The notes beneath the pieces were generated by a model. It ran no database searches, was not told the DNA's origin, and saw nothing but the letters and a program-made list of their open reading frames with translations. A DNA stretch of 64,000 nucleotides from Lichtheimia corymbifera B2541 (Eukaryota; Mucoromycota; Mucoromycetes; Mucorales; Lichtheimiaceae), in contig JNEU01000330.1 of assembly GCA_000697475.1 (NCBI GenBank), positions 1 to 64,000 of the forward strand. The letters are read 5' to 3'. Positions 34,307-46,600 of the stretch are shown here, piece by piece; position 1 is the first letter of the stretch; each line of letters begins with the position of its first letter. Made by a program: the position numbers and the translations under genes.

Positions 34307-35253
34307 ATGACCGATAACGCACTCGTCGCCGTATCCTCTTCTACATCTGCTCTTCGATCCGATTCCGATGTCGATGCTTTGCCTTGTAAGCTAAATTCGT
34401 TCGCTGTTAAACAACCCCCGATGAACGACAACGACTCATCTCTAAACTTGAAATAGACGTCGATCGCGAAGTTGATGATCCAGGTAGCTTTTATTCTTCA
34501 AATATATATATCTCCAATGCTTAACGTATTATATGCAGAATTGAAGGCAGCCGTTGATCGACTTCTTGATCAAGAAATGCGACGTATGCGACGGAGAGAC
34601 GATCGGTGTCCACTGCCAACGCAAGTCGAGTTGTTCCAAGATAATGCCACACTCAAAGAGGAATGGGATCGAGTCAAACAAAAGCAACCATTGAACGTCC
34701 TGGATACCGAGCGTTATGAACTCAAGGGCCCTGCCAATGATGATGACATTGAAGGCTGGCAAAAGGCTGTCGATAACACAAAATCTCAATTGGAATCACA
34801 GGCTGGCAGGTAAGGTATTGAAAAGGATATGCATGTTTATACATGTACTTATATTGCTGGTGTTGGATAGTATGTTCAATCTGGAGCTGTTGCAGAAATA
34901 TGGTGCCAATGCATGGCGTGTCCACAACTATCAACTTGAATCACAACTCAAAATGCTGCAAAAGGAAACTGAGGAGTACCGTGAAAAGATTCGGGAGATC
35001 AGTCGTGAACGTAAAAATGAGCAGGTGAGCAACGCATTGATGATTTTGCCCTGGAAGGATGGTAGTATCTTACACATGAGGCTTTGAATAGACACAAGCA
35101 GGTGGATCACTTCGCTCCTTGGAAAACAAGTGGTCGGATCTTATCACACAAAACTTACAAGTGGAGATTGCATGTGCGTCATTGGAACAAGAGGTGGAGG
35201 AACTTCAACGATACAAGGAAATGCTCGAGGCAAAAAAGAAACGTACCGAATAA
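34307..35253 (+). CDS. Pre-mRNA splicing factor SPF27 (BCAS2/Cwf7)
   Basis: Five exons (34307-34385, 34457-34483, 34539-34809, 34871-35024, 35092-35253) encode 230 aa. The protein begins MTDNALVAVSSSTSALRSDS and has the family's LPYVDREVDD...LKAAVDRLLDQEM block. LFQDNATLKEEWDRV then follows, and a long C-terminal coiled coil from QKYGANAWRVHNYQLE to the end. The family is about 220-230 aa, so the length fits. SPF27 is a core member of the Prp19/NTC complex that stabilises the activated spliceosome. Exon 2 is only 27 nt, a microexon whose splice sites keep the frame. It sits divergently from the F-box gene. Confidence 0.93.
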
Positions 35254-35453
35254 AAAGTTATTTATTGTTTTGAGCTGATCAACTGGGATGCTATTGAGGA
35301 TGGGTGAATGTGGGACTAGCTGGAGCACGTGATTTCATTTTACAGAACCTGGATCCTCGTAGTCATTAGCAAATAGAGTAGATAGCTAAACCACTTAAAA
35401 TAAAAGCAATTGTGATGGTGCGAACAAAAGAAAATATTATTAATATGGTTTAC

Positions 35454-37533
35454 TTAATCACTATCGAATGTGCAGGTAGTGCCGTAAGTCTTCCCTCGGA
35501 TGACTGCCTCTACTCGTAATTCTACTTCACCAAAGTACATCTTAATCGAAAGGTCCACCTTTTCTCCTTCCATAACACCGGGCAATGTTGGCATGGGGAT
35601 GGTAAAGTTGGCGACCTTACGAACACCAGGGCTTGTAGTGTAGCGAGGTTGTTCTTCAGTATCAGCAGCATATAAAGTACACGTGGTATGATGTGGGTAA
35701 TAAGCGAAAAAGTCTTTGGAAACACAATTATCAATGTCTAAGAGACCGATATGTTAGAATCAAGTTGTTTTCCCACCATATCCTTGTTCCACTTACCCAG
35801 TGCTTCTCCTCGTCGTACATAAACTGAGAAACGATTATCACATCGCACGCTACCATCGGCTCGAATGATCTTGTAGCTTGGAGGATCGATGCCTTCTTCA
35901 AAGGTGGTAGTAGTATCAATGCCATACCAGTAACGAGGGATACGAGTAGTGACAACATGAGGGTTCAGGCCAAAGTAAACAGCACCACGTACAACAGCCA
36001 GCTCACAACGAGGAGGAACGGCTACCAAACCAACACGGGGAGCGAATTCTTGTTGTACTCTTTCAAATAAATAATTGGATGAACCGAAACCGCCCACCAA
36101 AAAGACAGCTTGCAGAGATTGAGCCTTGATGAGTTGATCCTCGACGAGTGCCAGCACCTCGCGGATGACAGGTTCAAACACCTCTTGTTTTAATTCGGCA
36201 GCTGTGATACACAAAGTGCCATCCTCAAGACCAATTGCTGGGTTGTTGAGCGAATCGAGATTCATGGATGCTGGTAACGAAATAAATTGGTCATCGACAC
36301 CATCAAATTGGGGCTTGATCAAATCCACAAAGGTATCCATCATAGTCTCGAAAGCAGATGCTGGAATGGATGACAAGTATTCCTTGAACTTTTTCTTGAG
36401 CAGCTTTCGCATACGTCGATCCAAAAACACGGAACCGCATGATTGACCATGACCCTTGGTACATTCACGCAACTTGCGACCACCATGTTCGTCAATTTCA
36501 AAAACGATCAAATCCACGGTACCTGAAAATCAACGCCATTGAGTGTCCTTTTTCTGTTTTGATCCTTCTCCTCGCATTGATACATACCACCACCAGCATC
36601 ACAAATCATGAATCGATCACCATGGCGAAGGTTGAATTGGTCGCACTTTTTCTCACAGTACAAGGCAGCAGCTTCAGGTTCTGAGATCAATGTTAATCGA
36701 TCACGGTGATCATCCTCATTGATCAATCCAGCCTTGATAGCAGCTTCACGCATAGTACTCTTGGCCTTGTCGGACCACATGGCAGGCACGGTCAAGCACT
36801 GTTCTTACGCCCTCCATCATCAGTAAATCCATTCCTTTTCCTTCATAAATCCCAAATCACACCCTACTACGTACATATCTGAATTGATGTTGGCCATAGT
36901 TGCGAGCGAAACCCTTCTTGAGTTCATTGACGACGTGATCATGGAAAGCACGAAGATAATCGGCGATAGCATCGACAATGGTCAAACCATTTGGAAGAGG
37001 AGGAAGATCCTTTGCAATGTTTTCATCGAGATAGAGCTTGTATTGCTTGAGGAGCACTGAATTACGAGCAGTAGGACGTTGCATCTCGAGACGTGCTGCG
37101 TTACCCCACTGAGTCATTTGATCCGAGTTGCCATGATAAAAGTTCAATGTAGGTGTCTGTTCATCCATACATGTTAGTATCTAGTTTTGCTATCCAAACC
37201 CCTTGTCCTTGCTCTATTTTTACCTTTGGATACACATTGTTGTTTTGCTTTGGCCTATTATCCACAAACCGCGGGGTAATATGTCAGCATATAAGGTGCC
37301 TGGTTGACCAAGTCTATCTCTCCACCCATCCACTATTTACCATCGCACGATATCAATCACCTCGTCGTTTTGAATAAATGCGTACGAGCATCCCGAGAAG
37401 GTTGTACCTTGATGGGAAACAAAGCCGAGTTAAATTTAGAACACGACAAGAGTCATCAAGGCACTTTACCAAAGTCAATGCCAATAACCACAGGATAGTC
37501 GTTGGGGTTGAATGGACGTGCTGCAGCTGCCAT
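35454..37533 (-). CDS. HSPA12-like Hsp70-family ATPase
   Basis: Seven exons (37533-37470, 37407-37341, 37254-37224, 37156-36875, 36798-36588, 36522-35797, 35737-35454) encode 554 aa beginning MAAAARPFNPNDYPVVIGID. The actin-like ATPase fold is complete: GIDFGTTFSGCSYAF (phosphate 1), CLTVPAMWSD, ISEPEAAAL, CDAGGGTVDLIVFEI (phosphate 2) and AVFLVGGFGSSNYL (adenosine). The lack of a canonical substrate-binding domain and the GTTFSG/VPAMWSD/GGGTVD wording point to the HSPA12A/B group, which is expanded in some fungi. The function of these proteins in fungi is poorly known. It is divergent from the CAF1 gene. Confidence 0.9.
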
Positions 37534-38412
37534 GAAGAGCGAGATAATGAGAGAAAGGGAAAAGAGGAGGAGATGAGATGACGGAGGAGGGTAAAAAAAG
37601 GTAAAGCAAAAAGAAAGAGGGCGGTGCAGACACCTTCCACTCACAGAGCAGCAGCGCTTCTCGGAACTTGATAGACACACATTTTCGGACAAGATTATTG
37701 ACCGAAATGAAATATCGTCCCACAAACAACAATTCAATATCAAGGATAATCCATAGCTTAGATCTATCATTTCATCTTTTCCGAAGTAATATAATATATC
37801 ATTCAAGCATGTTTAGAGCATATTTGATTACTACAAATGTCTTGGAACGGTTGAAGACTACTCGTAGAACCCTGTACAATGTCTTAGTGTAACATGGCGA
37901 GGCACAATGTCACCTTGTTATATAAAGACATGCCATATCAACAGCTGATAATGATGTTGCCTATTGACATTTCTGGAAAAAGGTACTTTTTATCGCCATG
38001 GACATGGCATCTACCACCATCAGACCAGAGAGATTATGTCCCTTCCATCGATTGGAGATCGTTCACCACCACCGAGCCATCATGATTGGTGCTACACGAT
38101 AATACATCATCCATCATAGCACAACTTGGTCAAAGCAACATCTCCGTTAATGGATATTTTCCCCACATTGATGTACGTTTATCTTTCTCAATGTCCATAA
38201 ATGCATACTGATTTATTATAGTTGTAGACAAATGAGCTATGAACATGAGTATGACGGTCTATGATTGGTGAGTGCTGGGGCACACACAAGCACGCACACA
38301 TTTGACACAATGCGTGCTATAACCTTGTGATAAGAGCCCCGCAAACGCACACGCCCCACCAACCAACCAACCACCCCCTTTCTTTACTCTTTTACACGTA
38401 ACAACGTTCCCA
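37534..38412. promoter_or_regulatory. Divergent promoter region (HSPA12-like / CAF1)
   Basis: This 879-bp gap lies between divergent starts. The minus-strand leader just upstream of 37533 is A/G-rich (T/C-rich in the transcript), and the plus-strand leader before 38413 is C-rich with CACA. A small plus-strand frame at 37894-38085 (63 codons) is preceded by no promoter element I can recognise, and I do not call it a gene. Confidence 0.4.
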
Positions 38413-39645
38413 ATGCATGCAAACGACTCAAACTATATTCGAGAAGTGTGGGCAGACAATCTGGAGGAGGAAATGGCCTATCTACGTGATCTAGTCGAAG
38501 ACTACCCATACTTGGCCATGGTAACCACTTTTAACTACACACACACTCTCTCTCATGCCTGGATACTGATCAGCTTGCCACGCAACAAAGGATACAGAGT
38601 TTCCAGGTGTTGTTGCTCGACCTATAGGCACCTTTCGTACTTCTTCCGATTACCACTATCAGACTCTACGATGCAACGTCGACCTCTTGAAAATCATTCA
38701 GCTTGGTGTCACATTTGCTGATGAGCACGGCAATCTACCTCGAAACGTTTGCACTTGGCAGTTCAACTTTAAATTCAATATCGCGTAAAGTACGGCTTGG
38801 AAAAGACACAATATGGTATTAACAGAGCCTTATATAGAGACGACATGTATGCACAGGATTCGATCGAGCTATTGACAAAATCAGGCATCGACTTTCAAAA
38901 GCATGACGAATATGGGATTGATGTGGAGCAATTTGGCGAGCTGTTGATCAGTTCAGGATTTGTGCTGTTGGATGATGTAAAATGGATCTCGTTTCACAGG
39001 TAAAAATCATGGGATGGGTGGCTCGTCGTGTATTTGTTGCTGATCCATTTGCTGGTTGCTAGTGGTTACGACTTTGGATATCTCTTAAAGCTGCTCACAT
39101 GTACATCCATGCCTGCCGATGAATCCGAATTCTTTGAAATACTCAGGATCTACTTTCCATGCATATACGACATCAAGTACCTGATGAGGAGCTGCAAGAA
39201 TTTAAAGGGTGGATTGCAAGATATTGCAGATGACTTGCAGGTAAGTTGGGTATACGTGTATATATACCATGATTGGCTCACGTCGATCATTCATTCTAGG
39301 TTGCACGAGTCGGTCCCCAACATCAAGCTGGCAGTGATAGTCTACTCACATGCACTACATTCTTCAAAATGCGGCAAATGTTCTTTGATGATCGGATTGA
39401 TGATCAGAAATATCTGTAAGTGGAGGAGGAGAAGGAGAGAAGAGAGTTACTACCATGCATCATGATGGAGGGAAATCTGACAAGTGATATTTAGAGGATA
39501 CCTATATGGCCTTCGAAGCAGCCCATCATCTATGCAAGCATTGGTTCAAGCTACCAGCAATATCACACTCAACAGCAGCACCGACAGCTCAATAGGGACT
39601 CCCGACAGTGGAGTGCGGATGGTCAATGGCATTGCAAAACAATAA
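38413..39645 (+). CDS. CAF1/Pop2 deadenylase (CCR4-NOT complex)
   Basis: Six exons encode 302 aa from [20 protein letters not shown] to the stop at 39643-39645. This is a DEDD-type exonuclease that shortens mRNA poly(A) tails in the CCR4-NOT complex. Catalytic elements are all present: [14 protein letters not shown] (Asp and Glu), [17 protein letters not shown] (Asp), and [20 protein letters not shown] (last Asp and the associated His region). The first intron splits the catalytic block between ATG (Met) and GATACAGAG (DTE). Other family landmarks are NYQTLRCN-like [20 protein letters not shown], and [22 protein letters not shown]. Length and composition match human CNOT7/CNOT8 and yeast Pop2's core, without the long yeast N-terminus. 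Confidence 0.95.
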
Positions 39646-39836
39646 AACACATACCTTTAAACAAAGTTCTCCCAGTTTTCTTTTTCTCCAAATGTTGACA
39701 AGCGATGCAATGATGGCTTGGGAAAGATTGATGCCGAGACATAGGCTTTATAAATGGTTTTAAAAGTAACATGGTGTGGATTTTTTGAATGCTTTCTCTA
39801 CTATAATAGATACGCTAATGCTAGACTCTACATATT

Positions 39837-42800
39837 CTAATCAAGGAGATCAACAATGCCTGGATAACAAAAGTTAGCTATACGTTACGTATCATGTATC
39901 AATAAAGCTATTCCTATCTCACCTTGGAAAACGAGTGATCCCATTGTGACACCAATCAGGATAAGTGGATGCAATCCCGAAAATGGTAATGCACACAAGC
40001 ACCATAACACTGCAGCGTTCACGATCCGAGAACATATAATGATGCGGCCATAGATGTCTACATACCACGTATGATAAAGTGTTGGAGACATGTGCGGTAT
40101 GATATTCTTGTTTTGCTTACCTGTTACCCTCGTGTTGATCAGCTTAATAAGTGAATTAAGCACCAAAAGAAGGCCACCCATGATAAGGAAGATCTTGTAG
40201 ATAAATACCATTTCTTCACGAGTATATTCATTCTTCAATTTACTTTCGCCTGGTGCACGTCTATCATACGCATGCATTGTTTGCGTGATTCCATGGTCTT
40301 GATCAAGTAAGGGGGACGATGATAAAAGGCTATCTGTACTAAGTCCCTGTAGAGTTGCCAATGTGGTGATGCTTGCAGCGTATTTGAACAGCGTGAAGTA
40401 ACCTGCCAGTGACAGTGATGTCGTTTGGGACGGCTTTGGTTGTGTGAAATCCAAAGCTATAATAGGATTGCTGCTAACATGTGACGGGGTGGAAGAAGGG
40501 ATTGATTCGATAGCACGCCGTGCAAGGCTATATGCTTCAGCAGTGTCTTCAGGTGATTCCGTGGTAGTGCTTTCTGTGGATGATGATGATATATAGCCGT
40601 CATCAATAAGCTCAGTACGATACAGCTTCAGCATATTGATGAGCTCGATCCCAAAAGCTATCTGACAAAGGTGCAACGGAAAGTGCAAATATACCCATAT
40701 CTGGTGAAATTTGCTGTGTAAAAAGACCTGCATGAAGTGTGAAGAATGATCGTTCGATTAGATACTGTGAGCTTATTACATTAGATTAAGCTTACATTCT
40801 TGTTAAAGTCCTCAAAATACATGAAGAAAAAGCCAAAGATGATTATAACTGCAAACCAGTTGGCAACCCTACATACACCAGTTGTGATTGTCAGCCATCG
40901 TCATCTAACAAAAGTTGACCGTGTTTTACTTACGTGACCCAAATGATTGATCCTGAAAGTGCCACCAAAGCGATTAAACCGATGAGATTTTCACCCAACA
41001 CAATCAAGGTAAGTAAACCTAGTCGTTCAGCGATATTGCTTGCAGCCCATGATAACGCCTTGTCACGACGGCTAATGACATTGACCAATATCTCAATAAG
41101 GATTCCAGTGTACCAAAGAATGCGGTGCGTTGTTTCTTCCAACACGGCGATAGACGAAGCCCACAATATAATTGAAACAATATTGGCACCGACATAGAAT
41201 GCAAGCGGGATCCTCGCCCTGGATCGTGTAGATATTGCAACCACGAACACTAAACACGTATCCTGTTGTTAGCATTATGTGGATTTAAGTGCCTTATATA
41301 TTTCTTACCAATGGCATACTCAATAACGAGCACAGATTTTAGAGCTATGTATGTAACGACGAGGATGTCAAAGGATAGGTATATGCAACGGACATGAAAG
41401 TGACACTTACCAATATACCCATACACATAGGACGATGAAGTAAAAAAGTACGTCGAGGTACTAGCCATGGTAACTAATAAGGGAAGTGATTAGCTGGATG
41501 AACCATGATCCTTAATCAGAAAGTCGGTATACTTACTGACAGCACACATCTCTATTAGCTTCCATATATGATGCACCACGTCGTCTCTATCAACGGGCTT
41601 TGTGAGTATTGGATTTGTCATTTTTCAAAAATGCATCAAATCATACGTATTAAAGCGAGCGGTATACCTAAAGGCAAAAGCTTGTTGATCAGAAAAGTGG
41701 TTCACGTGATATGGGTGATTCACAAATACTCACAACGAACTTGCAAACCATGCCCACCAGGTAATGACAAACCACTCTGTATACGTTCCTAGAGTTGTAA
41801 AATCTTTGATGACGTGGGCGTGCGTAAACTCTGTCAAAGAGGCAACGTAAACGAGATCATAAAAGAGCTCTAGCCATGATGCTGATTTTTCTTGCCCAAT
41901 GTCAGCGCTTAAATCTGGATCAGGGTGCCTGGTGGTGATGATTGCATTAATAAGATTTGATATTAAGCTACAATCACATACCGGAAGAAGGGTCTTCGTG
42001 TCATGTCAACTGCTGGAGGAGGGATCACGTTCGACCCTCTCAGTCTAAACTCGATATAAACGTTATCATTGAGCTCGATGATATCTTGATGGTTCTTGGA
42101 TTCAATATCATCTTTGATGCGGTGGTGATGATGGATCTTGATTGAATAGTCTCGCTTGATCTTGTGTAGGTAGTCCATTAAGGAATCTGTATCATGCACA
42201 CCATTGAACCGGATTCTCTCGTGCTGTGTCAGCTGCAACTACATAGTTCCCTTATCGCGTAAGTAGATGATTTCGATAAATAAGAGCCAAGTCCCATACC
42301 TTGGTAGCGAATTCTTTCACTTGGGTTGGCGTCAAAGCAAACGATTGATGGCCTTTGAGTTTTCGAAAATGCACCACTGAGACACCCATTCGTATTAGCA
42401 TCATAATGCTTATTCAAAACATATGCTAAAGGGTCTTACCAACACCGTATTGTGGATCATTTTGCAAGGAACTGCCATCAGAGTATTAATACAGCTGGGT
42501 CTTTGCCATTGAGGCGCATATGTTATCTTACCGATCTTGGGCCTCGTTTTCCCATGCCTCGACCTGTCTTCGATAACTATGCATTCGTAGCTGATGTCGA
42601 TGGAAATCGCTTATAGAACGGCTTAAAACATCACCAAAGGTTTCATTTTCATCGTTGATGGTGGTGGTTGCATGCTCGTTATGCTCCACTTGCACTCTGC
42701 AGCTGTTCTTTTTGTTGCTGCCGTCGTCTTCACCCTCATATTCGCATACAGTAGTCATAGGTAACGGGTAACTGGACGTGGAACGATGGCTGCTGCGGTT

Positions 42801-42839
42801 GGCATTGAATACAGGACCAGGATAGCTTTTAGATGGCAT
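39837..42839 (-). CDS. LtrA-like multi-pass membrane protein
   Basis: Thirteen or so exons were traced. The N-terminus (MPSKSYPGPVFNANRSSHRS...) is a hydrophilic region of about 210 residues. The membrane part follows, with WLELFYDLVYVASLTEFTHA, FNTDDVVHHIWKLIEMCAV, and ERLGLLTIIVLGEN-like ERLGLLTLIVLGENLIG. These are hallmarks of the low-temperature-requirement-A family (PF06772), found in bacteria and many fungi. About ten hydrophobic segments are visible. Function is unknown; the name comes from a bacterial cold-sensitivity locus. The last exon as chosen ends VFQGIVDLLD (stop 39837) after a gtgaga donor at about 39921. Without that splice the frame stops at 39885 with a different tail. Upstream, HFRKLKGHQSFALTPTQVKE has no known domain. 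Confidence 0.82.
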
Positions 42840-43621
42840 TGCTTTGGGAAAATCAGTAAAAGGCGACTACGAAGGGGCGATGCCCATCATTGTCCCAAAC
42901 TTTTATACGAAATGGTTGACCCAATTGGATCCATCTAAGGGTACTTCTTCCACCACTTGAACTGCACCTAGCCATCCGAGGCTTGACATGCATCTTGCAT
43001 AAACGGCTGTGCAGTCATGAAAGTGGCACAGCACCAACAACATCAGATGCTTTGCTATTTATACATGTCTGATAAGGACCTAGTTGATAAGAGTATATAC
43101 CATTTACCTGCAACCTGGAACAGCAGAAAGCCATATGAGACCTCCGTACCAAAGTGCGTTTCAGCTGATTTGTTTCCAAACTTTGACATGTGGATATATA
43201 AATGACCGAACAAGTCATGCATAATCGTGCTCAAAAAGGATAAAAACTTGGTTTTGCTCGTCAGCATAGTTGTCGTGATGTACTGTGCAGAATGCTTCAC
43301 ACCTGATTTGGCAAGACGTAAAAAGTCAATTTGATATTTAAACACTCTCCCCCAAAACATGTCAGCTGCCCTTTATCTCTATATAGCACGACCAAGTTGT
43401 CAAAGACCAAGCCGCGTAAGACCCTGGATTGATTATTTACACATATCAAGTATTGATTCCCAGTCAGCTGGATTCATTGTGATGGTTGATATTTATAGAA
43501 CACATGCAAGGTTAAGTCATTGTTATTGTTTTCACAATGAACACACTCCAATCCAACATGATGTATTATGTACGACGATGTTTAATCAATAACGGAAAAA
43601 AGAGAGAAAAAAATGTATATA
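42840..43621. other. Intergenic with one unassigned frame
   Basis: This 780-bp gap includes a minus-strand frame at 43055-43360 (101 codons) that opens from a non-ATG codon or internal Met and has amphipathic, protein-like composition. No domain is recognised. It could be a remnant of a lost gene. The LtrA-like gene's promoter lies at the left end and Tra1's 3' flank at the right end. Confidence 0.4.
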
Positions 43622-46600
43622 CTACAACCAAGGCATCCATGTGCAATCGATCTGAGCCATCTTTTGGGGGTTTGTTGCTTGTGAGATGAGGTCAATGACA
43701 TTTTGGTTGGTGGGTTTGTTGGCGTTGATTGTCTTTTCACGATCCGCCTTGCATGATAAGAAGGTTGCTTTGGATACGATTTGCATGACATTGGTATTGA
43801 TGCGGTCACGCAATTGCTGTGTGTCACCGATGGGTCGATTGTTGCTTGTATGCCATGCCACTAATTCGTCACGTACAAAAGGTCCAAGATATTGATCCAA
43901 CTCCAACTCGGGTTCCGTCAATGAACGAGCGGCTGCTACCAAACAACTTGTAAAGGGACCCTCGATACCGACAGGCGTCATGAATTCTTGCAAATTGGGA
44001 GTGAAGCGGAATGGTACTGTTTCACCGTTACCAAAGGTACCATTATTCGCATTGAAGCTGGGTACAAATTCGACCATCCACACATCACCCGTGCTTCGTG
44101 AAATGGCAATACGATAAGGCATCCTTTGTCCCACGCTGAAAATGTATGTCATAAAGGTGGCAGTGGCGTATTGTGCAATGAACTGCTTGCGTAACATGTA
44201 ATAATCGGTGTACGAGCCCATGGTACGAAGCATGAATTTGCTCAAAATGTTGGAGGGGACCATGTTGGTGCTGATTTCTTGATTGATTTCCATACGCAAG
44301 TTCAAGAGCTCGGTCTTTTGCTGCACCACATCCTTGCCTTCAATGCTTCCCACATTCTTCTTGAGCTTGTCAGCATAGTATGCAATGGGATCATCCTTGT
44401 GTATGTTCATCTCATCGCAATAATCCTCGTAGATATCATGCAAGGTTGCATAGGATGGATCATCTTGGACAAAGCGCACATTGGGTGCCAAAGGCACAAT
44501 GACTGGAAGATGGAATGACAAGTTACGCATACGGCTTTCTTTGCGACGTTCGAGGACGCCATTCAACAAGCGGAAAAGTTGCATTAAGCGCTCTTCACGG
44601 CGGAATTGACGAGGTGCTGGATTTTGAATCAAGAAAGGATGCAGTGTACCATCATGGCCACGGATGGTCAGTCGTCGACAGCAATTGCCCACGTTGCGGA
44701 TAAATTCAACTTCAGGCATGAATCGATCGATACGCAAAAAGTCATTGGCATTGTCCTTGAGCTATAAAGAATCAACGTCAGCACTCGATCCAGCTACTCA
44801 ATTTAACTAAACATACCAAGAGATATTGACCAGGAATCTCGACATCATCAAAGCGAGCATGATGGAATTCAGCAAGATAAAAGGATAGGGCTTCCAGCTT
44901 TTGTTTACGAGGACGAGCATCCAACATGGCTTCAAACTTGTCACGCCATAATCGCAGCTTTGCAACATATTCTTCTAGATTGAGCGTGGGCTTGGCGAAA
45001 TCATTGTGGAATGCCGTCTTCATATGGCCAGGATACAAGCTGTCGGCAAATCGTATAATGTTGGTACGCGTCGATTGTGTCAATTGGAGCGTGTCACCAG
45101 GATTCGTCAATCGTTGCAATAATTGCTATAAAAATAAATGAGTCTCCATATCCAGTAGAAGATGATCATCATCATGATATCTCTTACCTGTGCTCCTTCA
45201 TTGTACAATGCCACCACTAAACGATACATATCCTCATCAGCCATGGGTTTGAACTTTAGCTGGATTTGATCGACCATGGTTTCCATAGAGAGGGCAAGCA
45301 AGGGATAACCAGTCTTGAGCATAGCCATGATTTCATCCAATGGGTGACCACCGGCAGGAGGAGCATTCACACCAGCACCAGCACCAGGGGTATTGTTGGC
45401 ACCTGCAGCAGCTGCAGCAGCAGTTGCTGGTGTTGCTGGTGTTGCTGATGATGTAGCAGGTGTGGATGAAGGTGTTTGTGGTGTAGCAGCTGCTTGAGTG
45501 GGTGTGCCATTGTTAACTTGAACTGCAGGTGTAGCTTGTTGTGGTACTGATTGATCAGCCGAGCTATCATTTTGTTCATTGTTGTTGTTGTTGGCATTGT
45601 TCTCAGCAGTGGGCACAACATCAGCTGTATTGTCGTTTCCATTGTTGCTCTCAGTCGTTGGTTCGGTCTTGATCTCCTTTTCATCTTCAGCCTTGTTCTC
45701 TGTCGTCGTCGATTCATCACCTTCTGTCACTTCCTTTCCATCAGTATCCATCTTTTCAACGTTGGCTTCGGTTGTTTCAGGCTCCTGCGAACTTGTTTTG
45801 TCACCACCGTCAGTTGCATTGTCAGATGCTGTTTTAGGCTCTTCCTTGACTTGAGCACCATCCGTTGTGGTATCAGCTGCTTGTTGAGAACCTCCACTAG
45901 TTGCTGAAGGTGCTGATGCATTACCAACATTGGGTGTTGTTTGTGCTTGTGCTTGAGCTGCTGCTGCTACTGCTGCTGCTGCCGCTGCCGCTGCTGGTGT
46001 ACCACGCTTGGCCAATTCTTCCTTGGCAGTACGAAGTTGGAAATGCAATGCCTATAAAATACATTAGATACCTGATAATGAGCAAATAAAAACATGCACT
46101 TATACCTGTGGATATTGCTTTGCGATACGGATCAAAATAGCACGAGCATGTTTGGCTTCACGATGTTGTAAAGCTGTAAGCAACTGAGGGATAAAAGTGA
46201 TCCAATACCACACAGGCCATTCACCCTTGTAGCTGTCAAATGCCAAAGAAATGTTGCCAGTTTGATCATCCAAGGTAAGCAGCCAAAGTACCCGAAGCAG
46301 ATATTTGCGTGCCTTGGCATTCTTGTAAATACCAGCCGCTTGAAGATAACAGCTGACAGCATTGTTGGCCCAACTCAAGTCCTTGGGATTCTCCTTGAAA
46401 CGTCGATCATTGTATCGGCCCCATTCAGCCCATGCACGTGGCAATGATAAATCAATTTGCACCGCGTTGACAAAAGCCTCATTTGCCTCATTGAAATGAT
46501 TCAAGCGTGCCAAAAACATGCCCTTGAGCGTGAAAAACTCGGCCTTTTGCTGATGAGTGAAATACATCAAGTTGGTATTGTTGATCACATCCAAGCCTGC

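Noticed and set aside
37894..38085. 63-codon plus-strand frame in the HSPA12/CAF1 promoter gap
   Set aside because: Short, no domain and no obvious leader; likely chance.
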